Below are positions 58,101 through 64,000 of a stretch of 64,000 nt of DNA, in pieces. The notes beneath the pieces are model-generated. The model did no database searches, was not told the origin of the DNA, and saw only the letters and a program-made list of their open reading frames with translations. This DNA is from Ga0077555 sp050250755. Its GTDB lineage: Bacteria > Pseudomonadota > Alphaproteobacteria > Rhizobiales > Hyphomicrobiaceae. The DNA is taken from positions 1-64,000 of the forward strand of contig JBFWOB010000035.1 of assembly GCA_050250755.1 (NCBI GenBank), in the 5' to 3' direction. Position 1 is the stretch's first letter. The number at the start of each line of letters is the position of its first letter. Position numbers and translations under genes: made by a program.

Positions 58101-60830
58101 ATGAGCGAGCGCGCGTCCTCCCAGTCCGCCGACACGTCTTGGCATCGCTATTCAACCGAATCTGCCCTCTCAAAATTGGGCGCTACCGTCACCGGGCTCT
58201 CCGCGCGAGAAGTCGCGATACGCCGCGACCAGTTCGGCCAAAATGTTCTGCCCGCGACGAAGGGCAAGACGGCGCTGCAAAGGCTGCTCGCGCAATTCAA
58301 CAATCTCTTGATCTATGTACTTCTGGCCTCCGGACTCGTGACGGCGCTGCTGGATCATCCGATCGACACCGGCGTTATTCTTGCCGTCGTGATCGTCAAT
58401 GCCATCATCGGTTTCGTCCAGGAAGGGAGGGCCGAGTCCGCGCTCGATGCCATTCGCGGCATGATGAGTCCCAGAGCTTCGGTTGTCCGCGAGGGTGTCC
58501 GCGCGACGATCGATGCTGCGGATATCGTCCCGGGAGATGTTCTCCTCCTTGAACCCGGAGATCGCGTCACGGCCGATGTGCGCCTTATCAAGGCACGAAA
58601 CCTTCGGATCGATGAGGCCATCCTTACAGGAGAGTCTGTTTCCACCGAAAAGGGTACAGATCCTGTCGCAGCGGCTGCATCTCTGGGAGACCGCCGCTCG
58701 ATGGCTTTCTCCGGTACACTGGTCACAGCCGGTCAAGGATCAGGTGTTGTGGTGGCCACCGGCTCAAGCACCGAGCTTGGCCGTATCAGCTCATTGTTGG
58801 GTCGCGTTGATCAGCTGGAAACGCCGCTGATCCGGCAGATGAACAAGTTCGCGCGACAATTGACCGGGGCTGTCCTTGTTCTGTCAACCGCGACGCTGGC
58901 GTTTGCCGTATTCATAAGGGGCTATCCCATAGCCGAAGCCTTTATGGCTGTCGTCGGTATGGCCGTAGCCGCCATACCCGAGGGTCTTCCAGCGGTCACG
59001 ACCATAACTCTCGCGCTTGGTGTGCAGAGAATGGCAATCCGCAACGCGATCATCCGAAGGTTGCCTGTCGTCGAGACGCTGGGATCAGTGTCAACCATCT
59101 GCTCCGACAAAACGGGCACGCTTACGCGAAATGAGATGACGGCGACATGCATCATTCTGTCAGACCGAAAGTATGATGTTGGAGGTGTCGGATACGCGCC
59201 TAGAGGGACCCTCAGCATCGGCGGTAGGGAAATCGATGCCTCTGACGATCCAAGGCTTCTCCAGATCGCCCAGATAGCGGTGCTCTGTAACGACGCAGCG
59301 GTGCGTGAGACCAGAGGCGACTTCATTGTCGATGGCGACCCGATGGAAGGAGCCCTCGTAACGCTAGGGACCAAGCTAGGGCAGGATCGCGTGCGTCTTG
59401 GAATGGAGCTGCCGCGGCTGGACGAAATACCATTCGATGCTGCGCACCGCTACATGGCCACGCTGCACCGGGGCCCTGGCCACTCTGCTCTTGCCTGCGT
59501 CAAGGGAGCGCCCGAGCGGGTCTTGGAGATGTGCTCGTTTCAAGCCGCTCGCGAAGCAGATGAACTGATCGACACGCGGTACTGGCTCGACGCCATCGAC
59601 GAGCTGGCGCACGAGGGAAGGAGGGTATTGGCTCTGGCGCAACGTCCGATGCCACCCGACAACCATCTTCTCTCGTTCGGTGATGTCGATCAGGATCTGA
59701 CGCTTGTCGGACTTGTTGGCCTCATAGACCCGCCGCGTCCGGAAGCCATCGCTGCAATAGCAGAGTGCCGCACAGCGGGTATCGCCGTTAAGATGATTAC
59801 CGGCGATCACGCGGCAACAGCGACTGCAATCGCCGGCCAGCTTGGCCTCGATGACGCTCATCAGGTATTGACCGGCCAGGATCTCGACAAGCTGGATGAC
59901 AACGAGTTCCGTGCAGCCGTGGCGACGACCAGCGTCTTTGCCCGCACCAGTCCCGAGCATAAGCTGCGCCTTGTCGAGGCGATGCAAGCCGACCGCGCAG
60001 TGATTGCCATGACGGGGGATGGGGTGAACGACGCTCCGGCGCTGAAACGCGCCGATGTCGGCGTAGCCATGGGACGCAGCGGTACGGAAGCTGCAAAAGA
60101 AGCCTCTGACATGGTTCTTGCCGACGACAATTTCGCCGCGATCGTTGCAGCGGTGCGTGAGGGCCGCACTGTCTACGACAACCTGACCAAAGTCATCGCA
60201 TGGACGCTGCCGACCAACGGCGGTGAAACCTTGATTATCGTGGCCGCTATCCTGCTCGGGCTGACACTTCCAATGACACCCGTGCAGATCCTCTGGATAA
60301 ACATGGTTACGGCCGTCGGTCTCGGCCTCGTGCTTGCTTTCGAGCCTGCGGAAGCTGGCGTCATGCAGCGGCGTCCGCGACAGCCCGACGCGCCAATCTT
60401 CACCGCGCTCTTGCTATGGCGCGTCGGGATCGTTTCGGTTCTTTTCACCATCGGCGCGTTCGGAATGTATGCCTGGGCCGAAGGCCGCGGCCTCTCGCAC
60501 CAAACTGCGCAGACAATGGTCGTCAATACTGTTGTCGTGATGGAAATATTCTACCTGTTCTCGGTGAGATACGTCTACGGGACCTCCATGACAGTGCGCG
60601 GTCTGCTGGGCACGAAGGCAGTGCTAATTGGGGTCGGAGGGATTGTGGCCTTGCAGCTGGCCTTTACGTATCTTCCCTTCATGCAGCGCCTGTTCCAGAC
60701 GCGAAGCATCGCGATGGCCGACGCCGTAGCCATTGTTGGCGTGGGTATCGCCCTGCTCGGGATCCTGGAGATCGAGAAACGATTGCGTTTTGCCCTCTTC
60801 CGCCCGCTGCGCGCACCCGCGGACAGCTAA
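58101..60830 (+). CDS. P-type cation-transporting ATPase (P2-type)
   Basis: A protein of about 909 residues. LTGES is the actuator motif, CSDKTGTLTRNEM the phosphorylation site, KGAPERVLE the nucleotide-binding domain and MTGDGVNDAPALKRADVGVA the hinge. PEGLPAVTTITLALGVQRM (TM4) and the four C-terminal helices fit the P2 (Ca/Na/K-like) group and not the heavy-metal P1B group. The ATG at 58101 was chosen; a GTG at 58044 would add 19 residues. The ion is not certain. Confidence 0.9.
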   Translation: MSERASSQSADTSWHRYSTESALSKLGATVTGLSAREVAIRRDQFGQNVLPATKGKTALQRLLAQFNNLLIYVLLASGLVTALLDHPIDTGVILAVVIVNAIIGFVQEGRAESALDAIRGMMSPRASVVREGVRATIDAADIVPGDVLLLEPGDRVTADVRLIKARNLRIDEAILTGESVSTEKGTDPVAAAASLGDRRSMAFSGTLVTAGQGSGVVVATGSSTELGRISSLLGRVDQLETPLIRQMNKFARQLTGAVLVLSTATLAFAVFIRGYPIAEAFMAVVGMAVAAIPEGLPAVTTITLALGVQRMAIRNAIIRRLPVVETLGSVSTICSDKTGTLTRNEMTATCIILSDRKYDVGGVGYAPRGTLSIGGREIDASDDPRLLQIAQIAVLCNDAAVRETRGDFIVDGDPMEGALVTLGTKLGQDRVRLGMELPRLDEIPFDAAHRYMATLHRGPGHSALACVKGAPERVLEMCSFQAAREADELIDTRYWLDAIDELAHEGRRVLALAQRPMPPDNHLLSFGDVDQDLTLVGLVGLIDPPRPEAIAAIAECRTAGIAVKMITGDHAATATAIAGQLGLDDAHQVLTGQDLDKLDDNEFRAAVATTSVFARTSPEHKLRLVEAMQADRAVIAMTGDGVNDAPALKRADVGVAMGRSGTEAAKEASDMVLADDNFAAIVAAVREGRTVYDNLTKVIAWTLPTNGGETLIIVAAILLGLTLPMTPVQILWINMVTAVGLGLVLAFEPAEAGVMQRRPRQPDAPIFTALLLWRVGIVSVLFTIGAFGMYAWAEGRGLSHQTAQTMVVNTVVVMEIFYLFSVRYVYGTSMTVRGLLGTKAVLIGVGGIVALQLAFTYLPFMQRLFQTRSIAMADAVAIVGVGIALLGILEIEKRLRFALFRPLRAPADS

Positions 60831-60881
60831 CATCAAGCGACTAAAAAGGTTGCCTTAGCAATGCCGTGTGTGATGAAATAC

Positions 60882-60900
60882 TGCAGTGGGTGCCACTGCA
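60882..60900. repeat. Perfect dyad in the nhaA upstream region
   Basis: TGCAGTGG-GTG-CCACTGCA, with perfect eight-base arms, 58 bases before the nhaA start. It could be an operator or a leader stem-loop. Confidence 0.5.
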
Positions 60901-60957
60901 TTACGCAGCAAGGCAGGTATTGCGATGGTCGGGCCGCCACGCGGAGAGCGTGAACCC

Positions 60958-62322
60958 ATGGACCATCGACTATCGCGTCGCGAGTTGCCCAGAGCCCAGG
61001 TATTGGCCGAGCGGGCATTCGACACCTTTCAGCGCTTTCTCCACATTGAAGCCGCCAGCGGTGTGGTGCTGCTTATCGCTGCGATCACTGCTCTGGTCTG
61101 GGCCAACTCTTCCTTCGCTGGCAGCTATGAAGCGCTTTGGCATCTGCCGCTATCACTCGGCATCGGAGATCTCGCCTTCTCCAAGTCGCTGCATTTTTTG
61201 ATCAACGATGCGCTGATGACGATTTTCTTCCTCGTCGTGGGAATGGAAATTCGCCGAGAGATCCATGAGGGAGCACTGAGCAGACTGGATCAGGCTGCTC
61301 TCCCGGTCGCCGCCGCCGCTGGTGGCGTAATCGTGCCCGCCTTGATCTACTTAATCTTCAACCTTGATCCCGTTCGCGCTCAAGGCTGGGCGGTTCCTGC
61401 TGCAACAGATATTGCCTTCGCAGTGGGCGTTCTCGCTCTCCTTGGCCGCTCGATACCCGGCAATGTGAGGGTATTGCTCCTGGCAGTGGCCATCATTGAT
61501 GACGTCATTGCGGTCCTCATCATCGCCTTCTTCTACTCGGGGGGACTGGACTACACTGGATTTTTGATTGCGGCGCTCGGCATCCTCATGATTTTAGGGC
61601 TTCAGCGGATCGGGGTCGGTTCAGCCTATGCTTATGTCATACCCGGCGCGGTGGTCTGGATTGGATTGCTGGTCACAGGCGCTCATCCAACGCTCGCAGG
61701 TGTCGTACTCGGAATGATGACGCCCGTCTTGCCTGTGCCTATGCGTGAGCATCCCGTCCGGGCGGTATCGCGCATAGCGGAAGAATTACGCAGCGATGAT
61801 GGGGATCAACCCCAGAGTACGCATCAGGTGGGCCAGTTGGTCCGCCGGCTTCGCATAGCCAATCGAGAATTGCTGCCACCTGTCGTGCGCGTCCAAACGG
61901 CATTGCACCCTTGGGTCGCCTTCGGAATCATGCCGCTCTTCGCCCTGGCTAATGCGGGTGTAAGCGTCAAGGGGGTCGATCTTTCCGTTGGCGGAGCGCA
62001 ATTCGCCATGTTGGGCGTAAGCGTCGCCTTAGTTTTGGGAAAACCGCTCGGGGTAATCGGAACAACTTGGCTCATGGTGAAGCTCGGCTGGTGCCGCTTG
62101 CCGCCTGGCGTTTCGTGGTGGGGCGTCTGCATCGTCGGCCTTTTGGCCGGAATCGGGTTCACGATGTCCATCTTTATCGCGATGCTCGCGTTCACGAATG
62201 AAAACCTGCTTGGCGCAGCAAAGCTTGGTGTTCTGATGGGCTCGCTTGCAGCAGCATTGCTTGGCATCGGCATAGGCGCGGCATACGTGCGCCGCCTGCA
62301 TAAACTTGACCAAGTGACATAG
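60958..62322 (+). CDS. nhaA: Na+/H+ antiporter NhaA
   Basis: A 454-residue antiporter. TDIAFAVGVLALLGRSIPGN, VAIIDDVIAVLIIAFFYSGG (the two ion-binding Asp residues) and GIMPLFALANAGVSV are NhaA signatures. The ATG at 60958 follows GGAGAG; an upstream GTG at 60886 is less likely. It is about 60 residues longer than E. coli NhaA, mostly in an internal loop near residue 290. It follows the cation ATPase, suggesting a shared ion-homeostasis theme. Confidence 0.93.
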   Translation: MDHRLSRRELPRAQVLAERAFDTFQRFLHIEAASGVVLLIAAITALVWANSSFAGSYEALWHLPLSLGIGDLAFSKSLHFLINDALMTIFFLVVGMEIRREIHEGALSRLDQAALPVAAAAGGVIVPALIYLIFNLDPVRAQGWAVPAATDIAFAVGVLALLGRSIPGNVRVLLLAVAIIDDVIAVLIIAFFYSGGLDYTGFLIAALGILMILGLQRIGVGSAYAYVIPGAVVWIGLLVTGAHPTLAGVVLGMMTPVLPVPMREHPVRAVSRIAEELRSDDGDQPQSTHQVGQLVRRLRIANRELLPPVVRVQTALHPWVAFGIMPLFALANAGVSVKGVDLSVGGAQFAMLGVSVALVLGKPLGVIGTTWLMVKLGWCRLPPGVSWWGVCIVGLLAGIGFTMSIFIAMLAFTNENLLGAAKLGVLMGSLAAALLGIGIGAAYVRRLHKLDQVT

Positions 62323-62545
62323 CGGCACGCTTGCATACAGCTATTTCCGGATGTTGTTCTCGGCTAACGACTCAAAGGGTTTTTCAGCAGCTACCGCGTG
62401 TAATCTTTTACAATCGCAGTTCGGAAGCGCGGTCGGCACCTTTGAACAGATCGACCTCCTGCATTAGAAAGTCGCGCGTATTTGCGGTGAATGGCTGCAG
62501 GAAGTTACGCATGATAAATAAGGATTATCGTGTGTGACTGCCCGA
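62323..62545. other. Spacer between nhaA and the toxin-antitoxin region
   Basis: No gene is visible. The sequence turns AT-richer toward its end, as for newly acquired DNA. Confidence 0.4.
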
Positions 62546-62577
62546 ATGGAAACGATAATAAATATATTAGTTTCCAT
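62546..62577. promoter_or_regulatory. Inverted repeat upstream of the toxin-antitoxin pair
   Basis: ATGGAAAC and GTTTCCAT form perfect eight-base arms 16 bases apart in an AT-rich stretch about 75 bases before the antitoxin start. It is a likely autoregulatory operator bound by the antitoxin. Confidence 0.55.
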
Positions 62578-62603
62578 AAGATACATTATCACACTTTGCG
62601 AAA

Positions 62604-62615
62604 GGAATATATTCC
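62604..62615. promoter_or_regulatory. Palindrome GGAATATATTCC upstream of the toxin-antitoxin pair
   Basis: A perfect 12-base palindrome. Its half-site (GGAATAT) recurs in the dyad upstream of the XRE gene at 63510-63529. Confidence 0.5.
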
Positions 62616-62652
62616 CAATGCAGAAAATCAGGAAATCTGCTATTCTGAAATA

Positions 62653-62892
62653 ATGGAAACGACCTTTCTTACCGAGCGCGGAACATTGACGTTGCCTGCA
62701 GCCATTCGAAAATCTCTCGGGCTGGCGGGACGGCAGCAGTTCATCGTCGAGGCTACACCGGAGGGAGAGATTGTGTTGCGTCCAGCGTTCCTTGCCCCCA
62801 TCGAGGTCTACTCTGAAGGCCGTATTGCGGAATTTGAGCGAGATGATGCGGCCCTGGGCGCTGTGCTGAGACGCCGCGGGCTTAAGGCATAA
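62653..62892 (+). CDS. vapB: AbrB/MazE-type antitoxin (VapB-like)
   Basis: A 79-residue protein. FLTERGTLTLPAAIRKSLGL with GRQQFIVEATPEGEIVLRPA is the swapped-hairpin AbrB DNA-binding domain; the C-terminal tail would bind the toxin. The PIN-domain gene begins at the next base after its stop (TAAGTG), the usual coupling of VapBC operons. Confidence 0.85.
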   Translation: METTFLTERGTLTLPAAIRKSLGLAGRQQFIVEATPEGEIVLRPAFLAPIEVYSEGRIAEFERDDAALGAVLRRRGLKA

Positions 62893-63282
62893 GTGCGCGC
62901 CTTCCTCGACGCGAATATTCTGTTTTCCGGGAGCAACCCCCAAAGCGAATTATTCTGGTTCCTCTGCTATCTACGGCAGTCGCATTCTTTGGTGTGCAGC
63001 GGTTTTGTGTTGGCAGAAGCGGAGAGGAATCTGGTTTTGAAGCGCCCTGCCTGGGTCGACTCGTTCCATGAGGTCAAGTCCGGTCTTGAGATTGTGCCGG
63101 AAAGCCCGCTGCTTGTCGAAGTTGACCTTCGGGACAAAGATCGCCCCGTACTGGGCGCTGCGATTGGTGGCCGTTGTCAGTTTCTACTTACAGGAGACAA
63201 GCGTGATTTCGGACACTTATACGGCCAATCGATCGAGGGTGTCATGGTTGTCGATGTCGTTACGCTAGCGGAGCTAGTTTGA
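62893..63282 (+). CDS. vapC: PIN-domain toxin (VapC-like)
   Basis: A 129-residue PIN-domain nuclease. FLDANILFSGS gives the first catalytic Asp, CSGFVLAEAERNL the Glu, and FLLTGDKRDFGHLYG the C-terminal Asp pair. The start is GTG, immediately after the antitoxin stop. VapC proteins cleave tRNA or rRNA when freed from VapB. Confidence 0.88.
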   Translation: MRAFLDANILFSGSNPQSELFWFLCYLRQSHSLVCSGFVLAEAERNLVLKRPAWVDSFHEVKSGLEIVPESPLLVEVDLRDKDRPVLGAAIGGRCQFLLTGDKRDFGHLYGQSIEGVMVVDVVTLAELV

Positions 63283-63509
63283 GCCCAGTGGTTCAGTCGG
63301 AAAATCCTCTACGTTGGACCGCGCCAGTGCGGCGTGCTCAGCGTATTCATTGCCATTTGCAATATCCGGTTTTTTGACAACAATTGTGTCCGCGTTTCAA
63401 CAGAAGTTCGTCTGCATGTTTTCACTTTATTTGGCGCAGTATTTTTTATTTTAATTGGCATTATGTCACGCGAACCCATAATAAAAGCAAATGCGCGCAA
63501 TGATTGGCA

Positions 63510-63529
63510 ATATTCCTTGCGAGGAATAT
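63510..63529. promoter_or_regulatory. Palindrome upstream of the XRE-ASCH gene
   Basis: ATATTCCT-TGCG-AGGAATAT, perfect eight-base arms, 41 bases before the ATG. It is a likely operator for the XRE protein itself and shares the GGAATAT half-site with the palindrome at 62604. Confidence 0.6.
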
Positions 63530-63570
63530 GGGGTTGCGATAGATTCGTTGCAGTACCTTGGGGGCGCGCG

Positions 63571-64000
63571 ATGACAGATATTAAGAACAAGGTGATTCGG
63601 GCGGTGAAGCTCGGTGATGGCGACACAGGGCGCATCATCGGTCATTCGCTCAAGCGCTTGCGTGAGCTTGCGGGCGTGACCCAAGAAGAAATGGCTGAAC
63701 GCCTGGAGATTGGTCAAGGGTCCGTATCCAAGATCGAGCAGCGTGGGGATGTCCACTTGCTCTCCTTGCAGCGCTATGTGGCTGCTCTCGGCGCGACCCT
63801 AAGGATAGAGGCGGCGTTCCCGGCGACACGGGAATATGCGAATCAGTTCAATCTGGCGTTTGACCCGAACACGCCCGACGAGAATCAGCTTGTGTTCCCG
63901 ATCTTCGGGGACGACGTGTTCCCGCGGCAGCGGGACGTGGTGCTGAGCATCCGGCCACAATACTCGGCGAGAATCCTGGAGGGTCGGAAGACGGTGGAGC
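63571..64000 (+). CDS. XRE-type HTH protein with ASCH-like C-terminal domain (incomplete)
   Basis: The first 143 residues are in the window. Residues 24-80 are an XRE HTH (IGHSLKRLRELAGVTQEEMA, then RLEIGQGSVSKIEQRGDVHL). From about residue 122, VVLSIRPQYSARILEGRKTVE looks like the start of an ASCH domain, a PUA-like fold predicted to bind RNA. The rest lies beyond the window. The combination of DNA-binding and RNA-binding-like domains next to a toxin-antitoxin pair is unusual. Confidence 0.75.
   Translation, partial: MTDIKNKVIRAVKLGDGDTGRIIGHSLKRLRELAGVTQEEMAERLEIGQGSVSKIEQRGDVHLLSLQRYVAALGATLRIEAAFPATREYANQFNLAFDPNTPDENQLVFPIFGDDVFPRQRDVVLSIRPQYSARILEGRKTVE

Noticed and set aside
1..64000. 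tRNA, rRNA, CRISPR array, riboswitch or replication origin
   Set aside because: I looked for their characteristic repeats and stems by eye and found none; a covariance-model search would be needed to exclude small RNAs.

Overview
The window looks like an accessory, resistance-rich stretch of a GC-rich alphaproteobacterial genome, most likely of the order Hyphomicrobiales (Hyphomicrobium, Bradyrhizobium or Rhodoplanes-like). This rests on the ferritin/VIT-type iron exporter MbfA, two ECF sigma/NrsF pairs of the Caulobacter SigF type, a cyanide-insensitive-type cytochrome bd, and DUF547/DUF3047/YiiX genes side by side. I saw no rRNA, tRNA or CRISPR. The species is not determined.

Layout. 1-0.27 kb: start of a SulP anion transporter. 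0.8-5.7 kb: a tightly packed operon (radical SAM protein, MerA-like FAD disulfide reductase, TVP38-type membrane protein, two arsenosugar-type transferases, AhpD-like protein). 5.7-12.7 kb: a block of small Cys-rich or secreted proteins (GDCCVxC protein, CxPC proteins, a haem-c protein), DUF547, DUF3047 and a YiiX-like hydrolase, ending in ECF sigma factor 1 with its NrsF-type anti-sigma. 12.8-17.3 kb: arsM followed by pstSCAB. 17.3-19.8 kb: two lipid-linked-sugar-type glycosyltransferases and a small secreted protein. 19.9-21.4 kb: a TetR-controlled tautomerase/AhpD-like pair with two visible operators.

21.6-29.9 kb is bracketed by a 77/82-bp imperfect direct repeat and is a mosaic. It holds a protein made of four 68-residue repeats, a broken resolvase, a radical SAM/SPASM enzyme with a Cys-Asn-Pro tail next to a GNAT-like protein and a divergent HExxH peptidase (candidate peptide-modification system), an IS110 remnant, a pentapeptide-repeat protein and a thioredoxin/CcdA pair. 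30-43.1 kb is a sulfide/persulfide and respiration island: Crp/Fnr regulator, rhodanese, NsrR-like Rrf2 regulator with cydAB and a CydX-like peptide, DUF2892, YeeE/YedE pair, persulfide-dioxygenase-like MBL protein, haem protein, DUF442-SQR fusion, TauE, DsrE, then MbfA and a second TauE. 43.3-45.8 kb: ECF/NrsF pair 2 with a second thioredoxin/CcdA pair. 45.8-49.1 kb: LysR and a small hydrolase operon. 49.3-54.8 kb: copper/silver-type RND efflux (cusBA-like). 55-62.3 kb: P450, baeRF-like protein, P-type cation ATPase, NhaA. 62.6-64 kb: VapBC-like toxin-antitoxin and an incomplete XRE-ASCH protein.

Two regulatory signals tie the island together. A SigF-type promoter, GTAAC(C/T)-N15/16-CGAA, lies in the correct orientation upstream of seven genes, including most of the small Cys-rich and secreted proteins. 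The dyad GTGAC-N3-GTCAC followed by CGACA occurs three times, upstream of the pentapeptide/thioredoxin genes, between the Crp/Fnr and rhodanese genes, and upstream of the sulfur operon. These suggest one ECF-driven metal or oxidant stress regulon and one Crp/Fnr-driven sulfur regulon. All functional statements come from reading sequence motifs and remembered family features. No database search was run.
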